Below are positions 1 through 6,756 of a DNA stretch of 13,699 nt, in pieces (the first letter of the stretch is position 1; each line of letters begins with the position of its first letter). The stretch is from an uncultured Pseudobdellovibrionaceae bacterium (GTDB lineage Bacteria > Bdellovibrionota > Bdellovibrionia > Bdellovibrionales > Bdellovibrionaceae): assembly GCA_937900305.1 (NCBI GenBank), contig CALCCV010000227.1:1-13699 (forward strand), written 5' to 3'. The position numbers and the translations under genes were made by a program. Under the pieces are notes generated by a model. It made no database searches and was not told the DNA's origin. It saw only the letters and a list, made by a program, of their open reading frames with translations.

Positions 1-25
1 CCGACACCGCCGCCCCCACGCCTGC

Positions 26-58
<33 letters not shown>

Positions 59-90
59 GAGAGGAACAGCAGGAGAATCAGCAGCGGTAG

Positions 91-120
91 CAGCGCCAGC
101 GGTCGCAGCGCCAGCGGTCG
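91..120. repeat. 15-bp perfect tandem duplication
   Basis: The 15-mer CAGCGCCAGCGGTCG occurs twice back to back (91-105 and 106-120) and is followed by G-rich sequence. It lies within the low-complexity left end and probably shares its artefactual origin. Confidence 0.9.
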
Positions 121-157
121 CGGGCCCGGGAGGGGCGGCGGCGGGGGGGGATGGGGG

Positions 158-988
158 GTGGGAGCCAGCCAACGAGTTTTTGAAATCATGGAACGGACCA
201 GTGAAGAGGTCGCAACCGGTGAAAAACTGACCCATGTGGCTGGTCATATTGAGTTTAAAGATGTTCATTTTAGGTACCCCGCTCGCTCAGATGTGGAAGT
301 GCTTCGGGGAATTTCTTTGGCGATTAGGCCTGGCCAGGTGGTTGCGTTGGTGGGGGCGTCCGGCAGTGGAAAGTCTACGGTGGCGAGCCTTGTGTCTCGT
401 TTTTATGAGCCAATCTCAGGACAAATTACCTTAGACCAAACTGCGCTGTCGAAGTTGAATCCGCATTGGCTCCGCGAAAATATTGGCATTGTCTCGCAAG
501 AGCCAGTTTTAATTTCAAGTACGATCGAAGACAACATTCGTTATGGCAAGCCCGACGCCAGTGATGCGGATGTGCGAACCGCCGCCGTTGCCGCGAACGC
601 GTTTGATTTTGTGAGTGCCTTTCCCGAGGGTTTTCGTACACGAGTTGGAGAAAAAGGCATTCAACTTTCGGGTGGTCAAAAACAACGGGTCGCTATTGCA
701 CGGGCGCTTTTGAAAAATCCACGGATCTTGATTTTGGACGAAGCCACTAGCAATCTCGATACGGCCAGCGAGGCGCTGGTGCAAGAAGCGTTGCAAAGAT
801 TGATGAGCGGGCGAACCACTCTGATTATCGCTCACCGGCTAGCGACGATCCAAAGTGCCGATTTGATTTTTGTGATGCAAAATGGAAAGATCGTCCAGCA
901 GGGACCGCATGTCGAATTGGCTCAGAAAATCGGAGGAGCTTATCATCAACTCCTTCAACACCAATTCGGAACAGGAATTTCGCTTTGA
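158..988 (+). CDS. ABC exporter, C-terminal ATPase half (5'-truncated)
   Basis: This is the nucleotide-binding domain of a type IV (MsbA/ABCB-like) half-transporter, which powers export of a lipid, peptide or drug across the inner membrane. The visible 276 residues begin in the linker after the last membrane helix (GASQRVFEI, typical of the family). They contain the A-loop Tyr40, Walker A GASGSGKS (66-73), Q-loop Gln114, signature LSGGQ (170-174), Walker B ILILD (190-194) with catalytic Glu195, D-loop SNLD (198-201) and H-loop His226. All ATPase motifs are intact. Full-length relatives have about 570-620 residues, so the whole membrane domain of roughly 300 residues is missing. The GTG at 158 is only the first possible codon after the artificial left end, not a real start. 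The substrate cannot be told from this half. Confidence 0.93.
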   Translation: MGASQRVFEIMERTSEEVATGEKLTHVAGHIEFKDVHFRYPARSDVEVLRGISLAIRPGQVVALVGASGSGKSTVASLVSRFYEPISGQITLDQTALSKLNPHWLRENIGIVSQEPVLISSTIEDNIRYGKPDASDADVRTAAVAANAFDFVSAFPEGFRTRVGEKGIQLSGGQKQRVAIARALLKNPRILILDEATSNLDTASEALVQEALQRLMSGRTTLIIAHRLATIQSADLIFVMQNGKIVQQGPHVELAQKIGGAYHQLLQHQFGTGISL

Positions 989-1052
989 GCAGTGAGAAGA
1001 CTTTCAGACTTCAAATTTTCGGATCTAAATTTTTTTGCGAAAGGTGAAGACA

Positions 1053-1388
1053 ATGAGAAAAATTCTTTCAGAATCAGCCATGGATCAAAAGGCCGCGCGA
1101 GCCATAGAGTCCTTTCACGCCAGTTTCGTTGGTGAAGTGGAGTCGGCCGTGAAAAGTCATGACTGGGTTGTCGTCGGTATGGCCCAAAACCCTGTGGTCC
1201 GAAAAGCCAGGCGCTGGTTAGACGATAAAAAAATCGTTTATCACTACATCGAACGGGGGAGCTATTTTTCAAAATGGCATGAGCGCTTGGCGATTAAACT
1301 CTGGAGTGGCTGGCCCACCTTTCCCCAGATTTTTCACAAAGGAAAACTGGTAGGTGGGTGTGATGAGTTGATGTCTTATCAACCCTAA
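1053..1388 (+). CDS. Glutaredoxin-like protein lacking active-site cysteines
   Basis: This 111-residue protein has a thioredoxin/glutaredoxin fold resembling CGFS monothiol glutaredoxins (GrxD/Grx4). The C-terminal half matches well: GWPTFPQIF (87-94 region) with the cis-proline Pro91, then GKLVGGCDEL (97-106 region), both glutathione-binding elements. The N-terminal strand VVVGM is followed by NPVV (46-49), where the family has its CGFS or CPYC site. The catalytic Cys is therefore Asn, and the only cysteine left is Cys103 in GGCDEL. Known CGFS proteins bind a [2Fe-2S] cluster through the lost Cys and glutathione, so classic oxidoreductase or cluster-carrier activity is unlikely. I chose ATG 1053 over TTG 1035 because AAAGG (1040-1044) sits 8 nt before it. 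The gene lies 64 nt after the ABC exporter on the same strand, and any functional link to it is unproven. Confidence 0.8.
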   Translation: MRKILSESAMDQKAARAIESFHASFVGEVESAVKSHDWVVVGMAQNPVVRKARRWLDDKKIVYHYIERGSYFSKWHERLAIKLWSGWPTFPQIFHKGKLVGGCDELMSYQP

Positions 1389-1408
1389 GCAACTTTTTGG
1401 CCTTGGGT

Positions 1409-1939
1409 TTAGGGACTCGTCGAAAACAAATAAGTTGTGCGCAGCTTGTTGACGTCTCGAACCTCATAAATTTCATAAACCGATCCCGTCGATTTCAAAT
1501 GACTGGCTTGTAAGTGATTTTTAACTTTGGGATAGACTTTGAATGGTCCGATGCTGGGAGCTCCGTCAAAAGTGGCCACTAAGTATTCTTTGTTGGGGAT
1601 CGTTTCCGAGCCAAATTGCTTAGGGATTTCGGCGGGCACCTGTTGAACGATGCAGCCGCCGCGACTTCGCAGTCGATCGTGGTCAACCACCTCTGGATCG
1701 TCGATGTATTCGCCAACTGAATTGATGCATTCCACACCCGAAGCTTTCGCCCACTTTTCGACCTCTTCAATTGCTTCCATGATCTCGTGATAGGGGCCGA
1801 TGTGATCTTTAAAAATCATTTGAAATGGACCTTGGTTGGCCGTTGTGATGGTGACGGGTTGGCTAAAACCCAGATAGTGATAAGCTGCACCACCACCGAT
1901 CATCAGTGTCGCAAAAAAAAGAAGAATAAAGTATTTCAT
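1409..1939 (-). CDS. Membrane-anchored GyrI-like (effector-binding domain) protein
   Basis: This 176-residue protein has an N-terminal hydrophobic helix (about 3-21, ILLFFATLMIGGGAAY), which is a signal anchor or uncleaved signal peptide, followed by a single GyrI-like / AraC effector-binding domain. Family features are GPYHEI (48-53), a tryptophan helix, GEYIDDPE (76-83), the EIPKQFGSETIPNKEYLVATFDG segment (about 104-126), and a final strand ending in VYEIYEV. GyrI-like domains bind small hydrophobic or cationic molecules and are usually cytoplasmic and fused to regulators. Here there is no DNA-binding domain and the domain should face the periplasm. A good Shine-Dalgarno AAGGAG (plus-strand 1946-1951) lies 6 nt before the ATG. 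The gene converges on the glutaredoxin-like gene with a 20-bp gap. Its specific function is unknown, and a ligand-binding or hydrolase-like role is possible. Confidence 0.75.
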   Translation of the reverse strand: MKYFILLFFATLMIGGGAAYHYLGFSQPVTITTANQGPFQMIFKDHIGPYHEIMEAIEEVEKWAKASGVECINSVGEYIDDPEVVDHDRLRSRGGCIVQQVPAEIPKQFGSETIPNKEYLVATFDGAPSIGPFKVYPKVKNHLQASHLKSTGSVYEIYEVRDVNKLRTTYLFSTSP

Positions 1940-2007
1940 TGGTTGCTCCTTATCGATTTCACATCAAAGTCCGAGATGACTGCCGAAATCTGTTGAATCA
2001 CCTGGGG

Positions 2008-2808
2008 TCAAAGGTCCTGCCACGAAATGGTTTTTTCAGAAAAAATCAAACTTCCATCGGCACCCACTCGCTGAAGTTTTTCTGTCAAACCGCTGCGTGA
2101 ATTTAGGGCCTCGCGCAAAGCGATTTGTTCATGCGTCGCGAGGGCCTCGTTCGCCGTTTGCATGGTTCTTCTCAGTCCCAAAAGCAGGTACGACAAAAAA
2201 TCACTCATCGCTGGCCACATTTGCTCGCGCGTGAGTTGCAGGGAGGATTGAAAGTCAGTGGCGGATTCTGTCGTCTCAGGCAAAGCCATCACGTTGACTC
2301 CGATGCCAACGATCACTTTGGTTTGTAAGCCTTGGGTGATGGTTTCAACTAAAACGCCGGCGACCTTTTTGTTCGAGAGATACAAATCATTTGGTGCTTT
2401 CAGACTCCACTCACCCTGAGGGAATACGGACTTTGCCGCCCGCCACATCGCAAGCCCAATTTTGGGAGTGATCTGGGGCACCGGCGGATGTTTGAGTAAA
2501 AAAATCCAAGATGACAACAGGGCAGTTCCAGCCGGCGGGCTTTCCCACACTCGCTCAAAACGTCCGCGACCGTGGGTTTGGTGATCAGTGACTAGCAAAA
2601 GCTCAGGCGCCGAGATGCTCATGGATTTCGCTTGATCGTTTGTGCTGGCAATTTCCGGCCAGTAAATGCAATCCAACTTAGTTTCTAATTTGGTTTCTAG
2701 TTTGGTGTCGGGCTTGCCATCAGACTTGCCTTCAGATCTTTTCTCCGAAGCCCACAGTCTGGCCAGTTGGCCAATGGATCCGACGGTGACGCCTTGTTCG
2801 CTCTTCAT
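2008..2808 (-). CDS. birA: Biotin--[acetyl-CoA-carboxylase] ligase
   Basis: This enzyme activates biotin with ATP to biotinyl-AMP and attaches it to a lysine of biotin carboxyl carrier protein, so it is needed for fatty-acid synthesis. The 266 residues show STND (55-58), the biotinyl-AMP loop GRGRFERVW (80-88), the APNDL segment (138-142), KVAGVLVE with the conserved Lys148 (148-155) and GIGVNV (168-173). It has no N-terminal helix-turn-helix domain, so it is a group I (non-repressor) ligase. Two oddities stand out. The usually conserved KWPND reads KAPND. Residues about 27-46 form an insert of 4-residue repeats (SDGK, PDTK, LETK, LETK) before the catalytic domain. The start is 3 nt after the nadC stop, so the two genes are probably co-transcribed. 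Confidence 0.9.
   Translation of the reverse strand: MKSEQGVTVGSIGQLARLWASEKRSEGKSDGKPDTKLETKLETKLDCIYWPEIASTNDQAKSMSISAPELLLVTDHQTHGRGRFERVWESPPAGTALLSSWIFLLKHPPVPQITPKIGLAMWRAAKSVFPQGEWSLKAPNDLYLSNKKVAGVLVETITQGLQTKVIVGIGVNVMALPETTESATDFQSSLQLTREQMWPAMSDFLSYLLLGLRRTMQTANEALATHEQIALREALNSRSGLTEKLQRVGADGSLIFSEKTISWQDL
2674..2733 (-). repeat. Degenerate 12-bp tandem repeats inside birA
   Basis: On the coding (minus) strand the segment is built of 12-base units, including ACCAAACTAGAA, ACCAAATTAGAA and ACTAAGTTGGAT, preceded by more degenerate units. Because 12 bases equal four codons, the frame is kept and the protein has Lys/Glu/Asp-rich 4-residue repeats (positions about 27-46). The repeat lies between the N-terminus and the catalytic core, where length changes should be tolerated. 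Confidence 0.75.
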
Positions 2809-2811
2809 TCA

Positions 2812-3636
2812 CTACATCCAATCGAATTCTAAACTCACGTCCGCAACAGGGGCGGAATGTGTTAGCGCGCCGACACTGATATAGGTCACGCCGATCTCGG
2901 CCACGGAGCGCACTCGATCAAGGCTCATGTTGCCACTGGCTTCTGTCTCGATGCCGGAGGGAATGATCGTCATGCACTCTCGCAAAGTTTCGTTGTTCAT
3001 ATTGTCTAAGAGCAGACGGTGCACTTTCAATTCGACGGCCTCTTTCACTTCGGCGAGATTGCGCACTTCGACCTCGATCGGCCCTTCGTACTGTTGACGA
3101 ACGCGATTTACGCAGGCGGTGATTCCATTCATCGTTGCGATGTGATTGTCCTTGATTAAAATTCCCGAACTCAAGTCCATCCGGTGGTTTTGGCCTCCGC
3201 CGTCGGCGACGGCGCGCTTTTCAAGGTGTCGCCAGCCAGGGGTTGTTTTGCGGGTGTCTAGAATCTGAGTTCGAGTCTCTTTCACCGCGTCCACAAATTT
3301 GCGAGTGTACGTAGCTATACCCGACAGGTGTCCCAAAAAATTCAGAGCCACTCGCTCGGCTTTGAGAATCTGCAACAGATCACCTTCCAGCGAGCAAACG
3401 ATCTGAGACTTCATCAAGACGTCACCATCTTCAAAATGCCATTTTATTTTCGCGTTGGGTTCCAAAAGTGAAACGGTTTGCTCGAAAGGCAGAGAGCCCG
3501 ATAAAACCAAATCACTCTTGGCTCTCAATCGCGCTCGACCCCACTTCGGCTTCAACGCCAAAGAATCGGTGGTCAGATCGCCCGTGGGCATATCTTCATC
3601 AATGGCATAACGAATCAGATCTAATAGATTTTTCAT
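2812..3636 (-). CDS. nadC: Nicotinate-nucleotide pyrophosphorylase (quinolinate phosphoribosyltransferase)
   Basis: This cytoplasmic enzyme converts quinolinate and PRPP to nicotinate mononucleotide, CO2 and pyrophosphate in de novo NAD synthesis. Its length (274 residues) is normal for the family. Motifs are EDMPTGDLTT (14-23), ERVALNFLGHLSGIAT (94-109), DTRKTTPG (127-134), the substrate-binding GGGQNHRMDL (146-155), IKDNH (161-165), EVEV (188-191), LLLDNM (208-213), EASGNM (232-237) and ISVGALTHS (253-261). All expected Lys and Arg contacts appear present. An in-frame stop 12-14 nt upstream rules out a longer start, and no Shine-Dalgarno is visible before ATG 3636. A promoter-like TTGCCA-N17-TAGTGT ends 9 nt before it. 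birA follows after 3 nt, as an operon for two cofactor genes. Confidence 0.95.
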   Translation of the reverse strand: MKNLLDLIRYAIDEDMPTGDLTTDSLALKPKWGRARLRAKSDLVLSGSLPFEQTVSLLEPNAKIKWHFEDGDVLMKSQIVCSLEGDLLQILKAERVALNFLGHLSGIATYTRKFVDAVKETRTQILDTRKTTPGWRHLEKRAVADGGGQNHRMDLSSGILIKDNHIATMNGITACVNRVRQQYEGPIEVEVRNLAEVKEAVELKVHRLLLDNMNNETLRECMTIIPSGIETEASGNMSLDRVRSVAEIGVTYISVGALTHSAPVADVSLEFDWM

Positions 3637-3645
3637 TCGAGAGGG

Positions 3646-3674
3646 ACACTACTATCAGAGAAAATCGTTGGCAA
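3646..3674 (-). promoter_or_regulatory. Candidate sigma70-type promoter for nadC-birA
   Basis: On the minus strand TTGCCA (plus 3669-3674) is followed by a 17-nt spacer and TAGTGT (plus 3646-3651), which ends 9 nt before the nadC ATG. The -35 matches the consensus at 5 of 6 positions, and the -10 keeps only the three most conserved bases. If real, the mRNA would start at or within a few bases of the ATG. Confidence 0.4.
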
Positions 3675-3696
3675 GCCGAGGGCGCGCCGTCATTCC

Positions 3697-5208
3697 TTAG
3701 GCGGCGTTGGTGGCGCCCCCAGAGCCTCTGGGCTTCGTCCATTTTACGAGGACGTCACAAAGGTCTTTCATGGCGAAGGGCTTGGATAAAAAGCCATCAA
3801 TTCCAGCGTCTAAGAAAAGGTGATGATCGGCTTCTCGAAATGCGGCGCTCATGGCGATGATTGGCACGTGGCGCCCGGTGGCCGCTTGGTGCGCTTTTAT
3901 GAGTCTCGTGGCCGTCAACCCGTCACCGCCAGGCATATGACGATCCATCAAAATAAGATCAAAAGTATCTCGAGCAGCAAGTTCGACGGCTTGGGATCCG
4001 CAGGTGACGACCGTTGAGGTGCAGCCCAGGTTGTTCAAAAAAGCTTTGAAAACGCGTTGGTTGGCCAGTTGATCTTCGGCAATCAAAATTTTTAGATTTT
4101 GAAAATCAGATTTGTGAAATGAGGCGGGCGCCAAAGCCAGCGACTGGGCTATGTTTAACACAATATTGAATGTAAAGGTTGAGCCGCGGCTGAGTTCAGA
4201 AGTGCAGATCAATTCGCCGCCCATGGCTTCGGCTAAGCTTTTGGAAATATAAAGTCCGCCTCTCTCGCCGAAGCGTTTTTTGATTGAGCTGTTGCTGAGA
4301 GAGTAAGGTGATAAAAACTGACTTATCGTTTGTTCTGCCATTCCAAGTCCCGAGTCCGAAATTTTGAAGCAAACGGTTACCCCGCCAGGATGTGCAGAGG
4401 CATTGAGTCGGACGGTGATTTCTCCATGGTCAGTGAGCTTCAGAGCGTTGCTAATCAAGTTTGAAAGGATCTCGGCCAACCTGCCTGAATCGGCGTTCAC
4501 CAGTAAGGGGCGATTGGGCCCTGAATATCTTAAGGCAACTTTCTTTTCTTTTGCTGTCCAGGAAAAAAATTGAACAGTTTTTTGAACAGTTTGGGTCAAA
4601 TCAAAATCGGCGGGCTCGATGGGGAACTTGGCGAAAAAATCATTTTTGACTTGCATGAATTCGATGGCTTTTTGCAAAAGCTGATTCACTGATTTTTCGC
4701 GTTCAGCGAGAGTGGCGAGTTGCAATCGCATTTGCAATTGCATGACCACGTTGCGAGCCAAGGTGCGAAGCGCCGCTTTTTGGGTCTCGTTTAGGTTGCG
4801 GGGATTGCGATCAATCACGCAGATTGTGCCGAGCACTTCTCCGGTCGCCATGACCAGAGGCGCACCGGCGTAAAAGCGAATGTGTGGTGCACCTGTGACG
4901 AGCGGATTGTCACAAAATCGATCATCGCTTGAGGCATCGTTAACCTCCACCAGATCCGTACCCAAAATGACGTGGCCACAAAACGAAATATCCCTTGAAG
5001 TCTCGTCGACATCTAAGCCGACTTTAGATTTAAACCATTGTCGTTCGTTGTCGATCAATGAAATCACGGCGATGGGGGTGTTGCAAATTTGACTCGCTAC
5101 GAGCGTCAGATCATCAAAATCTGTTTCGGCGTGAGTATTTAATATTTCATAAGATTCTAAAACGCTCTGCCGTTGTTTTTCGTTTTGTGGTTTCGGTGGT
5201 GGCTTCAT
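3697..5208 (-). CDS. GAF-HATPase-receiver hybrid kinase lacking the HisKA domain
   Basis: This is a cytoplasmic two-component protein of 503 residues from the chosen start. Numbering below counts from the upstream ATG at 5214, so subtract 2 for the chosen start. A GAF sensor domain spans about 20-165 and has the SFCGHVI motif of this GAF subclass. A short helix at 165-195 reaches KNDFFAKFP (190-198). A HATPase domain covers about 238-355, with N-box Asn256 in NLISNALKLT and G1-box DSGLGM (287-292). A receiver covers 375-490, with acidic Glu380/Asp381, phospho-acceptor Asp424, Ser456 and Lys478. In normal hybrid kinases the KSEFLA segment runs into the H-box (SHEIRTP), but here it jumps to EPADFDL, the sequence that normally follows HisKA. 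No histidine occurs between residues about 112 and 262. The second ATG (5208) is chosen because AGGAGG lies 8 nt before it. The gene follows the receiver gene on the same strand. Confidence 0.88.
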   Translation of the reverse strand: MKPPPKPQNEKQRQSVLESYEILNTHAETDFDDLTLVASQICNTPIAVISLIDNERQWFKSKVGLDVDETSRDISFCGHVILGTDLVEVNDASSDDRFCDNPLVTGAPHIRFYAGAPLVMATGEVLGTICVIDRNPRNLNETQKAALRTLARNVVMQLQMRLQLATLAEREKSVNQLLQKAIEFMQVKNDFFAKFPIEPADFDLTQTVQKTVQFFSWTAKEKKVALRYSGPNRPLLVNADSGRLAEILSNLISNALKLTDHGEITVRLNASAHPGGVTVCFKISDSGLGMAEQTISQFLSPYSLSNSSIKKRFGERGGLYISKSLAEAMGGELICTSELSRGSTFTFNIVLNIAQSLALAPASFHKSDFQNLKILIAEDQLANQRVFKAFLNNLGCTSTVVTCGSQAVELAARDTFDLILMDRHMPGGDGLTATRLIKAHQAATGRHVPIIAMSAAFREADHHLFLDAGIDGFLSKPFAMKDLCDVLVKWTKPRGSGGATNAA

Positions 5209-5216
5209 CCTCATGA

Positions 5217-5222
5217 CCTCCT
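5217..5222 (-). promoter_or_regulatory. Shine-Dalgarno AGGAGG deciding the kinase start
   Basis: The minus strand reads AGGAGG, eight bases, then ATG at 5208. The upstream in-frame ATG at 5214 is only 2 nt from the Shine-Dalgarno, too close for efficient initiation, so 5208 is preferred. Confidence 0.7.
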
Positions 5223-5388
5223 AGGCTGCAGCCGTTCTGAACCCACTCAAAGCATCGGATTCCGGGCTCAAAGTCTTAAGCCAAAACGTCTGCTGGAAAG
5301 GCAGAGTATCTAAAGTTGAGATTGTCTGAGGATGAGTCACTTGAAATCAATTCAAATTGATAAACGCCTCGAGGCAACCCGAGGTGAA

Positions 5389-5411
5389 CTGAAGCGATTT
5401 TTCGCTTCCAG
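5389..5411 (-). terminator. Hairpin downstream of the receiver gene, possible terminator
   Basis: GAAGCGA and TCGCTTC (5391-5397 and 5402-5408) form a perfect 7-bp stem with a 4-base loop. It can be lengthened by CTG/CAG pairs with one bulge. It lies about 45 nt beyond the stop of the receiver gene in its direction of transcription. No U-tract follows on either strand, so it may be an mRNA-end stabiliser rather than a terminator. The rest of the 239-bp gap (5215-5453) also holds a smaller CCTCG/CGAGG inverted repeat (5367-5384). I see no convincing promoter in it. Confidence 0.3.
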
Positions 5412-5453
5412 GAGTTCTTAAAACTAGTAGCAAATCTAAGAAGTCCACCAGGT

Positions 5454-6713
5454 TTATTTGAGCTTAAATTCGTCGTCGACAGCTTTCATGAGTTTGTTGA
5501 TTTCATCTCGCACCACTCTTTCGATCATATCGGGCAGTAGTTTCCAGCAGACGTCTTCGACGACGCGTTGAACTTGAATTTCAATGGTCTTTTGGATGTC
5601 ACTTTCAGAGATGCGATTCAAAATCAGAGAGTTGAGATCGGAACTCAAAGTCTGTGAACCCGGATTGACTCCGAAGCTGCCTCCCGCATTGGCTCCTTCG
5701 TCGCGCAGAGAAGAGCCTTCGTCTTTGCTCTGGGAACCAAAACGTTCACGCTGATTGCGAAACGAAGGTTCAAACGAGTTTTTCTCGCCCAGGTCGTCTT
5801 CACCAAAACTGATTTCTGTGAACTCGCCATTTTCGCGCATATTGGGTGAACCCAACTCGTCAGGTTCAAACGAATTGTGGATGGTGCTGAAATCGCCACC
5901 AAAGGTCGGGGGCGACGACTCTTTGCTGTCATTGAGATTGAGAGCTTGAAAACTTTCGTTTTTATACGGCGCCGCCGGCGACTTGATTGAAAAAGCTTCG
6001 AAACTTTCAGGCTCCGGCTCTTGCAACCACTTTTCGTCGACCACGGCTCGACGCTCTGAATGTGAAGGCTGATTCAAGTTAAGTAAAGAGTGAGACGGCG
6101 ATGAGTGCGATAAAGAAGAGTGTGCTGAAGACGAGTCGCTATTGGGTCTAGAGATTTCTCTAGAATTATCTCTAGAAATATCAATGCGGACTTGGCTATT
6201 CGCGATCTGTTCAGACGTCGGAATTTGCGGTGCACTTTGGGGAGGGGTTGCTGGGCGTGCAGCTGCTGGTGGCGGAGTTGACGCCGACTCGTCAAAGTCA
6301 GGCAGGCGTGGAAACTGGAGATAGTCACTGACGGCATTGGTGTTCGTCTTCGTCACGAGCGAGCGCACAATTTTACGAAGAGTGTCGGCGTCGAACGGCT
6401 TTTCCAATCTGCGATCGGCGCGGGCGTCGCCAGCTTTCATTTCGTCGAGCTCCATGAATCCACTCCACATCAAGACGACGGGGACGCTTCGGGTGTCAGC
6501 ATCCGACTTGAGCTCGTGACAAACTTCATAGCCATTGCGTTTCGGCAAAAGGATATCCACGAAGATGATATCGGGTTTAAAAGTTTTGGTGACGGTCAGC
6601 ACGTCAAGGCCATTGCCGACGCTTTTCACCTCAACAGCAAAATCTTGGAGGCTGAGTTGCATCACTTTTTTAATCGTGGTGCTTTCATCGGCGAGTAAGA
6701 CGCGTAAAGCCAT
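5454..6713 (-). CDS. Receiver-domain protein with disordered linker and conserved C-terminal helix
   Basis: This 419-residue cytoplasmic signalling protein begins with a CheY-like receiver (1-120). Acidic Asp9/Glu10, phospho-acceptor Asp53 in IIFVDILLP, Ser84 and Lys105 in EKPFD are all present. Residues about 135-360 are Ser-, Pro- and Asn-rich and predicted disordered. They include 4-residue SRxx repeats (180-191), a Ser/His-rich run and four short [EN]SF[EQ][AP] motifs at 236, 253, 280 and 312. The last 50 residues form an amphipathic helical region (VVEDVCWKLLPDMIERVVRDEINKL, about 384-408). I associate this with the 'VVPELAE..I+EEI+RL'-type tails of delta-proteobacterial receiver proteins. 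There is no DNA-binding or enzymatic domain, so it probably acts by protein contacts. It is divergent from lptG. No Shine-Dalgarno is present. Confidence 0.82.
   Translation of the reverse strand: MALRVLLADESTTIKKVMQLSLQDFAVEVKSVGNGLDVLTVTKTFKPDIIFVDILLPKRNGYEVCHELKSDADTRSVPVVLMWSGFMELDEMKAGDARADRRLEKPFDADTLRKIVRSLVTKTNTNAVSDYLQFPRLPDFDESASTPPPAAARPATPPQSAPQIPTSEQIANSQVRIDISRDNSREISRPNSDSSSAHSSLSHSSPSHSLLNLNQPSHSERRAVVDEKWLQEPEPESFEAFSIKSPAAPYKNESFQALNLNDSKESSPPTFGGDFSTIHNSFEPDELGSPNMRENGEFTEISFGEDDLGEKNSFEPSFRNQRERFGSQSKDEGSSLRDEGANAGGSFGVNPGSQTLSSDLNSLILNRISESDIQKTIEIQVQRVVEDVCWKLLPDMIERVVRDEINKLMKAVDDEFKLK
6148..6183. repeat. 12-bp-periodic CTAGAR tract in the receiver gene
   Basis: On the plus strand CTAGAG (6148), CTAGAA (6160) and CTAGAA (6172) begin exactly 12 bases apart, in units CTAGAGATTTCT, CTAGAATTATCT and CTAGAAATATCA. 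The antisense reading encodes SRDN, SREI and SRPN repeats of the linker. A similar 12-bp CTAGAA array lies upstream of def. Confidence 0.85.
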
Positions 6714-6719
6714 AAGCCA

Positions 6720-6748
6720 AGTAAATAAGGATTTTCGTAACGAGTCAA
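6720..6748 (-). promoter_or_regulatory. Promoter of the receiver gene, probably leaderless
   Basis: The minus strand reads TTGACT (plus 6743-6748), a 17-nt spacer and TTTACT (plus 6720-6725). The matches to the sigma70 consensus are 5 of 6 and 4 of 6. Only six bases separate the -10 from the ATG at 6713, so transcription would start at about the A of the ATG. The lack of any Shine-Dalgarno fits this. Confidence 0.55.
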
Positions 6749-6750
6749 GC

Positions 6751-6756
6751 CATAAT
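6751..6756 (+). promoter_or_regulatory. Candidate -10 box for lptG
   Basis: CATAAT (5 of 6 to TATAAT) ends 6 nt before the lptG ATG at 6763, the same spacing as in the divergent gene. No recognisable -35 lies 16-18 nt upstream. The divergent promoters must share this 49-bp intergenic region (6714-6762). Confidence 0.35.

Noticed and set aside
1035..1052. TTG at 1035 as start of the glutaredoxin-like gene
   Set aside because: ATG 1053 has AAAGG at a good distance, and the extra residues add nothing that matches the family.
1381..1414. Inverted repeats (AACCC/GGGTT and CCCTAA/TTAGGG) between the convergent genes
   Set aside because: The arms are short, overlap each other, have long loops and no T-tract. 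I cannot call them a terminator.
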